From assembly GCA_000597885.1 (NCBI GenBank), contig CP004371.1, forward strand, positions 3,674,501 through 3,738,500: DNA of 64,000 nucleotides. Direction: 5' to 3'. Origin of the DNA: Flammeovirgaceae bacterium 311. Its GTDB lineage: Bacteria; Bacteroidota; Bacteroidia; Cytophagales; Cyclobacteriaceae. Positions 1-9,088 of this stretch are shown piece after piece; position 1 is the first letter of the stretch; the number at the start of each line of letters is the position of its first letter. Position numbers and translations under genes: made by a program. Under the pieces are notes generated by a model that saw only the letters and a list, made by a program, of their open reading frames with translations, made no database searches and had not been told where the DNA came from.

Positions 1-92
1 CCCTCTGCCTGCGGCTCATGCCGGCGCATATAAGTACCGAAAAGCGTATAAAATTTTTCGTTCCAGGCCTTGGCTTCGTCTCGGGTAAACAT
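1..92 (-). CDS. Partial DUF4268-like protein, N-terminus only
   Basis: An open frame starts with ATG at 92-90 on the minus strand and runs off the left edge, so only 30 residues are visible (begins MFTRDEAKAWNEKFY). The pattern F-x-T-x-F-G-x-Y-M followed a few residues later by A-E-G resembles the N-terminus of DUF4268 proteins common in Bacteroidota. Their function is not settled; some are fused to restriction-like nuclease domains. The call rests on a short stretch remembered from the family, so it is moderate. It is transcribed divergently from the thiamin operon. Confidence 0.5.
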   Translation of the reverse strand, partial: MFTRDEAKAWNEKFYTLFGTYMRRHEPQAE

Positions 93-248
93 GGAGCTAA
101 TGTGGCGGTTCGCCGCCGCGGTAAATAATTAATGTGCTCATGTGCTAATCAGGCGGCAGTCAAACTACCGGGAGCGTATAGAGGCTGCTGTAGTTAGTAT
201 ATTCAGCCCAATAAGCTTAAAGCTAAAATCAAAAATAACTGCTATCTC

Positions 249-280
249 TTTGACTTCCGCCTGAAAAGTTTCTATTATTG
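249..280 (+). promoter_or_regulatory. Bacteroidota-type promoter of the thi operon
   Basis: TTTG at 249-252 and TATTATTG at 273-280 are separated by 20 nt. This is close to the Bacteroidota consensus TTTG/TAnnTTTG, with one mismatch in the -7 box. The predicted transcript start near 287 lies just before the TPP aptamer, which supports the assignment. Nothing else was recognised between 93 and 248. Confidence 0.55.
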
Positions 281-285
281 ATCCA

Positions 286-368
286 TGCTTTAGGGGTGCC
301 TCACATTTGTGTGGCTGAGATCATACCCTCATAAACCTGATCCGGTTCGTACCGGTGTAGGGAAAAGT
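286..368 (+). promoter_or_regulatory. TPP riboswitch (thi box)
   Basis: The conserved thi-box blocks are all present in order: GGGGTGCC at 293-300, GGCTGAGATCATACCC from about 313, and ACCTGATCCGGTTCGTACCGG followed by TGTAGGGAAA ending near 365. These form the two helical arms that bind thiamin pyrophosphate. The aptamer precedes thiS by about 65 nt. Between them lie a hairpin at 382-399 (GTGCGCA/TGCGCCAC) and a second copy of GGTGCCTCC at 401-409 that repeats aptamer bases 295-302. No run of Ts follows the hairpin, so control is more likely at translation start than by termination. This last point is inference. Confidence 0.95.
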
Positions 369-431
369 TCGCTTCCATGCTGTGCGCATTCTGCGCCACT
401 GGTGCCTCCTAAAGTTATAAAACTTATCTAT

Positions 432-635
432 ATGGAGGTACTGGTTAACAATCAAACAATCAACACACCGGCTAGCTGTACCATTAACAAGCTATTGCCG
501 CTGCTGGGTATTTCCGATACCCGTGGCATTGCTGTTGCCGTTAACGAGCAGGTAATTGCCAAAGCCAGCTGGCCCACCTACGAGCTTCTTCCCGAAGATA
601 AGGTTATGCTGATCAAAGCTACCCAGGGCGGCTAA
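432..635 (+). CDS. thiS: Sulfur carrier protein ThiS
   Basis: A 67-residue ubiquitin-like sulfur carrier for thiazole synthesis. The C-terminus ends in Gly-Gly, which is adenylated and then thiocarboxylated. The N-terminus MEVLVNNQTI fits the family. The reading frame stays open upstream to a GTG at 309, but that stretch is the TPP riboswitch, so the ATG at 432 is chosen. It is the first gene of the thi operon, and thiC starts 38 bp downstream. No ThiF lies in the operon; the MoeB/ThiF-rhodanese protein at 9089-10228 is the likely activating enzyme. Confidence 0.93.
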   Translation: MEVLVNNQTINTPASCTINKLLPLLGISDTRGIAVAVNEQVIAKASWPTYELLPEDKVMLIKATQGG

Positions 636-661
636 TCTCCCCGGGACCCATGTTCCCTTAA

Positions 662-2542
<1,881 letters not shown>

Positions 2543-2571
2543 ACATAAGCGAAAGAATACAAATAGCACTT

Positions 2572-2618
2572 ACTCAGTTACCCGGCTATATGCCCAGGGT
2601 ACAGCCAGGTAACTGAGT
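2572..2618 (+). repeat. Inverted repeat between thiC and the tenI-like gene
   Basis: Arms at 2572-2587 and 2603-2618 (16 bp, one mismatch) around a 15-nt loop. The stem reads ACTCAGTTACCCGGCT against AGCCAGGTAACTGAGT. No T-run follows, so it is not a clear intrinsic terminator. It could stabilise the thiSC part of the message or mark a processing site. That is inference from its place inside the operon. Confidence 0.6.
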
Positions 2619-2651
2619 TAGGGTAAACAGGAGTGGGGCCATTACCTATAT

Positions 2652-3266
2652 ATGACCTCTTTATATAAAATGTCTGAAAGTAAAACTTCCTTATTTCGCC
2701 TGCTGGTGATTACGCCGGAAGAAGCCTATCCGCAGGAAACGCAGTGGGTAAACAGGCTGTTTAACAGCGGCCTGCAAAGCCTGCACCTGCGCAAGCCCGG
2801 GTGGAGCGAGCTACAACTACTTTGCTACCTGGAGCAGATAGAGGCGTGTTACCACCCGCAGATCATGCTGCACCATGGGGCAGGTGTGCCGGAACAGCTG
2901 CGGGTAAAAGGATTACATTTTCAGCAACATACACTGCCGCAGGTAAAATCTGGCTACTGCGTTTCCTGTTCGGTGCATTCCTGGCAGGAGTATCTGGCAG
3001 TAGAAGAGCAGGTAACATATGCTTTTATCAGCCCTTTTTTCAACAGCATTTCTAAACAAGGATACCGGGCAAACCCCGAGCTGCAAGTTATGCCGGCAGA
3101 GGCCAACGCGCAAAAAGCAGTGGCACTGGGGGGCGTAAATAGTAGCAGGATAGAAGAGGTTAGGCACTTAGGATTGGGCGGCGCTGCGTTGCTGGGAGCC
3201 ATCTGGCAGTCGGTAAATCCGCTGGCGGCATTTCTGGAAATTCAGAAAAAGCTATACCATGGCTGA
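2652..3266 (+). CDS. ThiE/TenI-like thiamin phosphate synthase paralogue
   Basis: A 204-residue TIM-barrel protein related to ThiE and TenI. Visible family marks are LLVITPE near the N-terminus, the LHLRKPGW segment (ThiE has QLR-K), GLHFQQHTL and the phosphate-binding end LGGVNSSRIEEV. The IND-R substrate motif of true ThiE is replaced by LHHGAGVPEQL. It is therefore more likely a TenI-type aminase/tautomerase or a diverged ThiE than a second synthase. A true ThiE lies at 4006. ATG at 2652 and ATG at 2670 are both possible starts. It overlaps thiD by 8 bp. Confidence 0.8.
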   Translation: MTSLYKMSESKTSLFRLLVITPEEAYPQETQWVNRLFNSGLQSLHLRKPGWSELQLLCYLEQIEACYHPQIMLHHGAGVPEQLRVKGLHFQQHTLPQVKSGYCVSCSVHSWQEYLAVEEQVTYAFISPFFNSISKQGYRANPELQVMPAEANAQKAVALGGVNSSRIEEVRHLGLGGAALLGAIWQSVNPLAAFLEIQKKLYHG

Positions 3267-3999
3267 AAGAATGTACGTGTGCAGCATAGCCGGCCATGAT
3301 CCATCTGCCGGAGCCGGTGTAACCGCCGACCTTAAGACCTTCGAGATGCACAAGGTCTATGGTTTTGGCGTGCTTACGGCTACCACCTGGCAAAACGATG
3401 AAAGGGTGGAACGGGTGCAGTGGCTTAGCACCAGTGATATTCTGAGCCAGCTGGCTTTGCTGGTGCCCAGGTTCACAGTAGATTATTACAAGATCGGCAT
3501 CATCGAGAATACCCAGCGCCTCCTCCAGGTTAGTGGTTATATCAGGCAGGTTAACCCACTGGCTACCATTATCTGGGATCCGGTGCTAAGGGCTTCTGCT
3601 GATTATCCTTTTTTTCAGGGGCCGGCAGACTGGAAAAAACTTATGGGCAGGATTGACTGGCTAACGCCCAACCAGCCTGAGTTTGAGCGGCTAATAGGGT
3701 CTGATGAGCAGGCACTGGAACTCTCACAACACTTTACAATCCTGAAAAAAGGAGGCCATGCACAGGAGCAAAGGGGCAGAGATCTGCTCTTTTACAAAGG
3801 CAACTGCCATATACTGGACCCGGAGACTACTAAAGAAGTGCCCAGCCCCAAGCATGGTTCAGGCTGTGTGCTCGCTGCTGCAATCTGCGCAAATCTGGCC
3901 AGGGGAGCCTCGCCCATAGAGGCCTGCCAGCTGGCAAAGCGCTACATCGAAAAATTCTTAAGCTCCAACAGCAGCCTGCTGGGCTGGCATAATGTGTAA
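3259..3999 (+). CDS. thiD: Hydroxymethylpyrimidine/phosphomethylpyrimidine kinase ThiD
   Basis: A 246-residue ribokinase-fold enzyme that phosphorylates HMP and HMP-P to HMP-PP. The N-terminal SIAGHDPSAGAGVTADLKTFE motif, the LTPNQPEFE segment and the C-terminal anion-hole motif HGSGCVLAAAI with its Cys are all typical. It is slightly short of the usual 260-270 residues. Its start overlaps the previous gene by 8 bp and thiE follows after 6 bp, which indicates tight co-translation within the thi operon. Confidence 0.95.
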   Translation: MAERMYVCSIAGHDPSAGAGVTADLKTFEMHKVYGFGVLTATTWQNDERVERVQWLSTSDILSQLALLVPRFTVDYYKIGIIENTQRLLQVSGYIRQVNPLATIIWDPVLRASADYPFFQGPADWKKLMGRIDWLTPNQPEFERLIGSDEQALELSQHFTILKKGGHAQEQRGRDLLFYKGNCHILDPETTKEVPSPKHGSGCVLAAAICANLARGASPIEACQLAKRYIEKFLSSNSSLLGWHNV

Positions 4000-4005
4000 T
4001 ACGCT

Positions 4006-4659
4006 ATGATAGAAAGGCTACAATTTATTTCGCACGAAACAGAAGGGCATACACACCTGCAGTGCATTGAAGCCGCCTGCCAGGCAGGGGTAAAATGGGT
4101 GCAGCTACGGGTAAAGGATAAACCACTGGCTGAAGCCAAAAGACTGGCTGAAGATGCCAAAAGCATATGCCTGCAGTGGGGCACCCGGCTCATCATCAAC
4201 GACTATCCGCAAATAGCAGAAGAGATTGGTGCCGATGGGCTGCATCTTGGCAAGAGTGATATGCCTATTCAGCAGGCACGCAGGCTTGTGGGGAATATGA
4301 TCATCGGGCAAACCGCCAATACTTTCGAGGATGTATGGCGGCATACGCTGAACGGAGCTGACTATATAGGCTTAGGCCCATTTGCCTTTACCACCACCAA
4401 GCAAAAGCTAAGCCCCATCCTGGGGCTGGAAGGCTACCGTGGCATTATGCGCCGATGCAGGGAAGAGAAGATCAACAAACCCATTATTGCCATTGGCGGC
4501 ATAACGCTCCATGATATTCCGGCCATTATGGAAACCGGCGTACATGGCATTGCTGTCTCCTCCCTGCTGACAACGGCCGGGAATATGCAATTTACCGTAG
4601 CTACCATTTCAGCACTTTTAGACATAACAGCAAAGCAACATGCTAAAAATAGCCGATAA
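4006..4659 (+). CDS. thiE: Thiamine phosphate synthase ThiE
   Basis: A 217-residue TIM-barrel enzyme joining HMP-PP and thiazole phosphate to give thiamin monophosphate. It shows the complete ThiE motifs: WVQLRVKDK, the pyrophosphate motif [37 protein letters not shown] and the phosphate-binding IAIGGIT. It retains residues missing from the paralogue at 2652. The 3' end overlaps thiG by 20 bp. Confidence 0.95.
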   Translation: MIERLQFISHETEGHTHLQCIEAACQAGVKWVQLRVKDKPLAEAKRLAEDAKSICLQWGTRLIINDYPQIAEEIGADGLHLGKSDMPIQQARRLVGNMIIGQTANTFEDVWRHTLNGADYIGLGPFAFTTTKQKLSPILGLEGYRGIMRRCREEKINKPIIAIGGITLHDIPAIMETGVHGIAVSSLLTTAGNMQFTVATISALLDITAKQHAKNSR

Positions 4660-5401
4660 AACCTTTAGCTCCAGGCTCTTTACAGGTACGGGTAAATTTT
4701 CATCTGCCGCCCTTATGGAAGAAGCCCTGCTGGCCAGCTGCACTGAGTTAGTTACGGTTGCCCTTAAACGCGTTGATACCCATGATGTGCAGGACAACAT
4801 CCTGCGCCACCTGCGACACCCTCAGCTTAACCTCCTGCCCAATACCTCGGGGGTGCGTACTGCTAAAGAAGCAGTATTCGCTGCCCAGCTGGCCCGCGAG
4901 GCACTGGAGACCCACTGGCTTAAGCTGGAGATTCACCCCGACCCGCGCTACCTGCTGCCCGACCCTATCGAAACCCTGCTGGCAGCCGAACAGCTGGTAA
5001 AGCTGGGGTTTGTGGTATTGCCCTACATCCATGCCGACCCGGTACTCTGCAAGCGGCTGGAGGAGGTTGGTGTAGCAGCCGTAATGCCGCTGGGCGCTCC
5101 TATTGGCAGCAACAAAGGCCTTAAAACACAGGATTTCCTGCAGATCATCATTGAACAAAGCAGTGTGCCGGTGGTGGTAGATGCAGGCATAGGCGCCCCC
5201 TCCGATGCTGCCAAAGCCCTGGAAATGGGTGCTGATGCCGTGCTGGTTAACACCGCCATCGCCGTATCTCAGAACCCGGTAAGCATGGCAAAGGCCTTTA
5301 AGCTTGCCGTAGAAGCCGGCCGCATGGCCTTCGAAGCCAAGCTCGCCCCCGAACGCACCGCCGCCGAAGCCAGCAGCCCGTTTACAGCATTTTTAGATTA
5401 G
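4640..5401 (+). CDS. thiG: Thiazole synthase ThiG
   Basis: A 253-residue barrel enzyme that forms thiazole phosphate from deoxyxylulose phosphate, dehydroglycine and ThiS thiocarboxylate. The Schiff-base lysine is probably K95 in [45 protein letters not shown] and [11 protein letters not shown] are family hallmarks. The start lies 20 bp inside thiE. ThiH at 5677 makes dehydroglycine for it. The 275-bp gap before thiH is unusual for this operon and is filled by a REP-like element. Confidence 0.97.
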   Translation: MLKIADKTFSSRLFTGTGKFSSAALMEEALLASCTELVTVALKRVDTHDVQDNILRHLRHPQLNLLPNTSGVRTAKEAVFAAQLAREALETHWLKLEIHPDPRYLLPDPIETLLAAEQLVKLGFVVLPYIHADPVLCKRLEEVGVAAVMPLGAPIGSNKGLKTQDFLQIIIEQSSVPVVVDAGIGAPSDAAKALEMGADAVLVNTAIAVSQNPVSMAKAFKLAVEAGRMAFEAKLAPERTAAEASSPFTAFLD

Positions 5402-5440
5402 GTGTCGGGTATCAGCTTCTGCAGTTTGAGGCAACTACTG

Positions 5441-5603
5441 TCCCCTGTAGCGCCGATGCACGCATCGGCGTGGTAGAGTGAGCAGCCGACAGTTTTTATA
5501 TATAAGCAGTAACAGAAAGTGCCTCTCACTATATTTCCAGTGATAGCAATCTTGTTCCTCCTCCACCACCACGTCGTTGCATGCAACGACGCTACAGAGG
5601 GGC
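5441..5603. repeat. REP-like inverted pair between thiG and thiH
   Basis: Two short palindromic units face each other. The left unit at 5446-5473 reads TGTAGCG, then CCGATGCACGCATCGG, then CGTGG. The right unit at 5569-5596 is the same design inverted, with the 20-nt perfect palindrome CGTCGTTGCATGCAACGACG at 5572-5591 followed by CTACA. CCCC before the left unit and GGGG after the right extend the symmetry. Such TGTAGCG-headed hairpins resemble REP/BIME sequences mobilised by REP-associated tyrosine transposases. No transposase is in the window. Confidence 0.65.
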
Positions 5604-5676
5604 GACAAGCTGAACTGCCTTTCTGAAAAGTGATGGTTCATATCATCATTCCACTTGTGAATCTAATATCAATAAT

Positions 5677-6786
5677 ATGAGCTTTGAAAAAATCTTTTCG
5701 ACCTACGCCTGGGAAAACATCAAACAGAGCATTTACAGCAAAACAGCTGATGATGTGGAGCAGGCTTTGCATAAGGAGAGGCGGAACCTGGAGGATTTTA
5801 AGGCGCTCATATCGCCTGCTGCGGCTACTTACCTGGAGCAGATGGCACAGTTGAGCCATGCCCTTACCCGCAAGCGCTTTGGCAATACCATGCAGCTGTA
5901 TATTCCGCTTTACCTCTCCAACGAGTGCCAGAACATCTGCACCTATTGCGGCTTTAGCTTTACCAATAAGCTGCCCCGCCGTACCCTTAGCGATGCTGAA
6001 ATTCTGCAGGAAGTAGCAGCCATCAAAGCCCTGGGCTACGATCATGTACTGCTGGTAACCGGCGAAGCCAACCAAACGGTGGGAGTGCCTTACTTTAAAA
6101 GAGTGCTGGCGCTGATCCGTCCCCACTTCTCCCACATCTCCATGGAGGTACAGCCCCTGGACCAGCAGGAGTATGAAGAACTGGTGCCCCTGGGCCTGAA
6201 TACCGTGCTGGTGTACCAGGAAACCTACCACCAGGAGGACTACAAGAAGCACCACCCCAGGGGCAAGAAATCAAACTTCCAGTACCGGCTGGAAACACCC
6301 GACCGCCTGGGTAGGGCTGGGGTACATAAAATAGGACTGGGGGTGCTCATTGGCCTGGAAGACTGGCGCACCGACTGCTTCTTTACAGCCCTGCACCTGG
6401 ATTACCTGGAAAAGAAATACTGGAGAACCAGGTACTCCATCTCCTTTCCCAGGCTGCGCCCCTTTTCCGGTGGCTTAGCTCCTAAAGTCGAAATGAGCGA
6501 CAGGGAGCTGGTGCAGCTGATCTGTGCCTACCGCATTTTCAACGAAGATGTAGAGCTTTCGCTCTCCACCCGTGAGACTCCCAACTTCCGCAACAATGTG
6601 CTGAAGCTGGGCATTACTTCCATAAGTGCCGGCTCCAGGACCAATCCCGGTGGCTATGCAGTGGAGCCACAGTCGCTGGAGCAGTTCGAGATCAGTGACG
6701 AGCGCAGCCCGCAGGAAATTGCCGACCTTATTAGATCACAGGGGTATGAACCGGTGTGGAAAGACTGGGACAGGGCTTTTGTGTAA
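5677..6786 (+). CDS. thiH: 2-iminoacetate (dehydroglycine) synthase ThiH
   Basis: A 369-residue radical-SAM lyase that cleaves tyrosine to dehydroglycine for ThiG. The SAM/cluster motif is CxxxCxxC at C84, C88 and C91 (NECQNICTYCGF). GEANQTVG, the MEVQPL strand and the C-terminal GSRTNPGGY are characteristic. It is the last gene of the thi operon, separated from thiG by the REP-like pair. The region just before the ATG at 5677 has no strong ribosome binding site. Confidence 0.96.
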   Translation: MSFEKIFSTYAWENIKQSIYSKTADDVEQALHKERRNLEDFKALISPAAATYLEQMAQLSHALTRKRFGNTMQLYIPLYLSNECQNICTYCGFSFTNKLPRRTLSDAEILQEVAAIKALGYDHVLLVTGEANQTVGVPYFKRVLALIRPHFSHISMEVQPLDQQEYEELVPLGLNTVLVYQETYHQEDYKKHHPRGKKSNFQYRLETPDRLGRAGVHKIGLGVLIGLEDWRTDCFFTALHLDYLEKKYWRTRYSISFPRLRPFSGGLAPKVEMSDRELVQLICAYRIFNEDVELSLSTRETPNFRNNVLKLGITSISAGSRTNPGGYAVEPQSLEQFEISDERSPQEIADLIRSQGYEPVWKDWDRAFV

Positions 6787-6815
6787 GCGGCAGCTGATTT
6801 GTAGATTTGATAAAC

Positions 6816-7664
6816 ATGGAGGATATCTATACAAAATACCGGCCCTACCTTTTCTCTGTTGCCTATAACATACTTGGAGAAATTCAGGAGGCAGAAGATC
6901 TTGTACAGGATGCCTTTGTAGAGGTTCTTAAAATGGAAAGGGGCGAGGTTAAAAATATCAAGCCCTACCTCACCCGGGTGGTAGCCAACAAATCCATAGA
7001 TCGCCTCCATGCTTTAAAAAAGCAGCGCGAACTTTATCCTGGCACCTGGCTGCCGGAACCACTCATCACCCCTACGGAAGGCAGCCATCAGGAAGGCATT
7101 TTGCAGTATGAGGTGCTGCATGCCTTAGACCAGCTAAACCCAACAGAACGGGCAGCCTTTGTATTACGCACTGCATTCGATTATCCTTACCAGGAGCTTG
7201 CCCAGATCTGCAATACTTCCGAAGCCAATTGCCGTCAGCTGGTGAGCCGTTCCAGGCAAAAGGTAGCCGACGAGGTAAAAACATCTCCACCCCATACTGC
7301 AGACCAACAGCCGCTTCAACAGCTGATGGAAGCATTTCTACAGTCATGTGCAGAGGGAAATCCCGAACAGCTTACCCGCTTACTTAAAAAAGATATTGCA
7401 CTTTATTCCGATGGTGGAGGTAAGGCAGCTGCTGCACTCAATGTGCTCTATGGGCATGAAGTGGTAAGCAAATTCCTGATTGGCGTTACCCGCAAAAAAC
7501 TGGAACAGCAGCTAACACTTCAACAGCTAAAGGTTAATAATTTGCCTGCTGTATTATTTTCTGTAAATGGAGTACCCGACAGCCTGCTCTATATCAACAG
7601 GGATGGAAGCCTTCTGTCGCAAATCTTCATTATGCGCAACCCCGACAAAATTATTTTACAGTAA
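6816..7664 (+). CDS. ECF41-type RNA polymerase sigma factor (SigJ-like)
   Basis: A 282-residue ECF sigma factor. Region 2 occupies about residues 1-75 (YRPYLFSVAYNILGEIQEAEDLVQDAF), region 4 about 100-165 (LNPTERAAFVLRTAFDYPYQELA), and a SnoaL/NTF2-like C-terminal domain fills the rest. This layout marks the ECF41/SigJ group, where the C-terminal domain replaces an anti-sigma factor. ATG at 6816 is preferred over the in-frame TTG at 6807. The next gene encodes an AhpD-like protein, the partner known for this group. Confidence 0.88.
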   Translation: MEDIYTKYRPYLFSVAYNILGEIQEAEDLVQDAFVEVLKMERGEVKNIKPYLTRVVANKSIDRLHALKKQRELYPGTWLPEPLITPTEGSHQEGILQYEVLHALDQLNPTERAAFVLRTAFDYPYQELAQICNTSEANCRQLVSRSRQKVADEVKTSPPHTADQQPLQQLMEAFLQSCAEGNPEQLTRLLKKDIALYSDGGGKAAAALNVLYGHEVVSKFLIGVTRKKLEQQLTLQQLKVNNLPAVLFSVNGVPDSLLYINRDGSLLSQIFIMRNPDKIILQ

Positions 7665-7708
7665 GCTGTCACAAAATACCGGCTTTACAGACATAAGGAA
7701 AAAACGCT

Positions 7709-8284
7709 ATGTCTGTACGATTAACCTCCATTGAAAAACCAAACAGGCCACTCATGAAGCTGGCCTACTGGTTCACCAGGCGCATGTTTGGTAAAGTGAT
7801 CAGCCCGCTGAAAATGATTTATGTTCGCCTACCCTTTGGCTTTCTCAGCTGGTCCAGAAAGATCAATGAACTAACAAAACAGCTGGCGCTGCCACAGGAC
7901 CTGGTGCTACTCATTAAAATCCACGTGGCCCAGCTTAATGGCTGCGGCTTCTGCATCGATATTGGCAAGGCACAGGCCATTGAAAAATTTGACCGGCAGG
8001 AGCGATTCTGGCAGCTAAGTAATTTTGAGACCTCCGATCTTTTTTCTGAAACAGAAAAGCTAGCCCTGCGCTTTGCCCATGAGTTAACGCTGCGGAAAAA
8101 GGTAAGGGATGAAACCTACGCTTTATGCCAAAAGGTATTTGCTGAGGAGGCTCTTATTGGCATTGCCTGGGTAGTAGCTGTAGAGCACTACTACAACATT
8201 CTGAATGGAGCATTCAATATTGAATCTGATGGCTTATGTGCCATGAGACAGCCCCTGAATAAAAAGCAGATGGTGGCTGAGTAA
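7709..8284 (+). CDS. Carboxymuconolactone decarboxylase / AhpD-like protein
   Basis: A 191-residue helical protein. The HVAQLNGCGFCIDIGKAQA segment carries the redox CxxC of the AhpD/CMD family. The EKLALRFAHELTL stretch is the usual second half. In known ECF41 loci the sigma factor controls an adjacent COE gene (carboxymuconolactone decarboxylase, oxidoreductase or epimerase). This arrangement, 44 bp downstream in the same direction, fits that pattern. The likely activity is thiol-dependent peroxide or quinone chemistry; the substrate is unknown. Confidence 0.85.
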   Translation: MSVRLTSIEKPNRPLMKLAYWFTRRMFGKVISPLKMIYVRLPFGFLSWSRKINELTKQLALPQDLVLLIKIHVAQLNGCGFCIDIGKAQAIEKFDRQERFWQLSNFETSDLFSETEKLALRFAHELTLRKKVRDETYALCQKVFAEEALIGIAWVVAVEHYYNILNGAFNIESDGLCAMRQPLNKKQMVAE

Positions 8285-8307
8285 TTAAACAACTCCTCTT
8301 TTAATTT

Positions 8308-8345
8308 CATTCAACATTTATTCCTCTCATTCAACTTTGTTGAAT
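8308..8345 (+). promoter_or_regulatory. Operator-like palindrome and repeat before the XRE-cupin remnant
   Basis: ATTCAACTTTGTTGAAT at 8329-8345 is a perfect 17-nt palindrome. CATTCAAC also occurs at 8308-8315, exactly 20 bp before the copy at 8328-8335, about two helical turns. XRE-family regulators often bind such sites upstream of their own gene, so autoregulation is inferred. Confidence 0.5.
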
Positions 8346-8403
8346 AAAGTTTATACCTTAAAATTCACGAAACAATATCACCATAACAGGCTATCATAAG
8401 CTA

Positions 8404-8994
8404 AAAACGACAGACAGTAACTTACAGATAGGAGACCATATAAAGCTACTCCGCAAGCAGCAAAAGCGTACCCTGCAGGAGATCGCCGATGCCTGTGAGC
8501 TGTCGCGCAGCATGATCTCTAAAATTGAAAACAATGTAACCGTGCCTTCTGTGGCTGCCCTGGTGAAGGTTGCCCGCGCCCTGGGCACCAGTATCTCGAG
8601 CTTACTGGAACAGGATGCCTGGCTAAGCACAGTGCTGACCACCAAAGAAAAGGCCGCCGAAAATACCACTGTTACCGAGAAAGGCTACTCCATTTATCCT
8701 TTTGCTTCTGATTACCACGATAAGAAAATGCAGCCCTTTCTTTTTTCAGCCAAAAGGGGAGAGGTGAAGCCGCATCTTCTTTCGCACGAAGGGGAGGAGT
8801 TTATCTACATCATCCGGGGAGAAATGAAAATGCAGGTAGGTGCGGTAGAAGTGAAGGATCGGAGTCAACCTGATTTACGATCCTTCTTTTCAGACACAGC
8901 CTTGAAGATTTTTTCTTCCTGGGTTTATAACAATGGATTATATGTCAGTTGGCTGGCGCGCGTTCAATCATTATCGAACTTTGGCGCGGCCTAG
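8404..8994 (+). pseudogene. Decayed XRE-cupin transcriptional regulator
   Basis: The frame encodes an N-terminal HTH domain (LQIGDHIKLLRKQQKRTLQEIADACELSRSMISKIENN in pieces, 8422-8535) and the first half of a C-terminal cupin (GEEFIYIIRGEMKMQVG). No ATG, GTG or TTG lies in frame between the upstream stop and the HTH; the codon where a start is expected, near 8401-8406, reads CTA AAA. The cupin stops matching the family after about 8852, where an unrelated sequence begins and the frame ends at 8994. An internal ATG at 8512 would cut the HTH in two. I read this as a gene that lost its start and its 3' half. Confidence 0.7.
8853..8890 (+). terminator. Hairpin with T-run at the break in the cupin frame
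   Basis: GAAGGATCG at 8853-8861 and CGATCCTTC at 8878-8886 form a perfect 9-bp stem with a 16-nt loop, followed by TTTT. It sits exactly where the cupin homology ends. It could be a terminator brought in with foreign DNA or the border of an inserted element. The stretch 8891-9088 contains an imperfect GC-rich hairpin around 8955-8992 and no gene I recognise. Confidence 0.5.
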
Positions 8995-9088
8995 TCCTGA
9001 AGGGGCGGCATCAATAGCCCAGTCTGTAAGCTAGGTTACAAACTATCGTTCCCTGTCTTTGAACCTCAAAAGGATTATTCGTAAGCGT

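Noticed and set aside
309-431. N-terminal extension of thiS from a GTG at 309
   Set aside because: This stretch is the TPP riboswitch and its expression platform; the family N-terminus begins at the ATG at 432.
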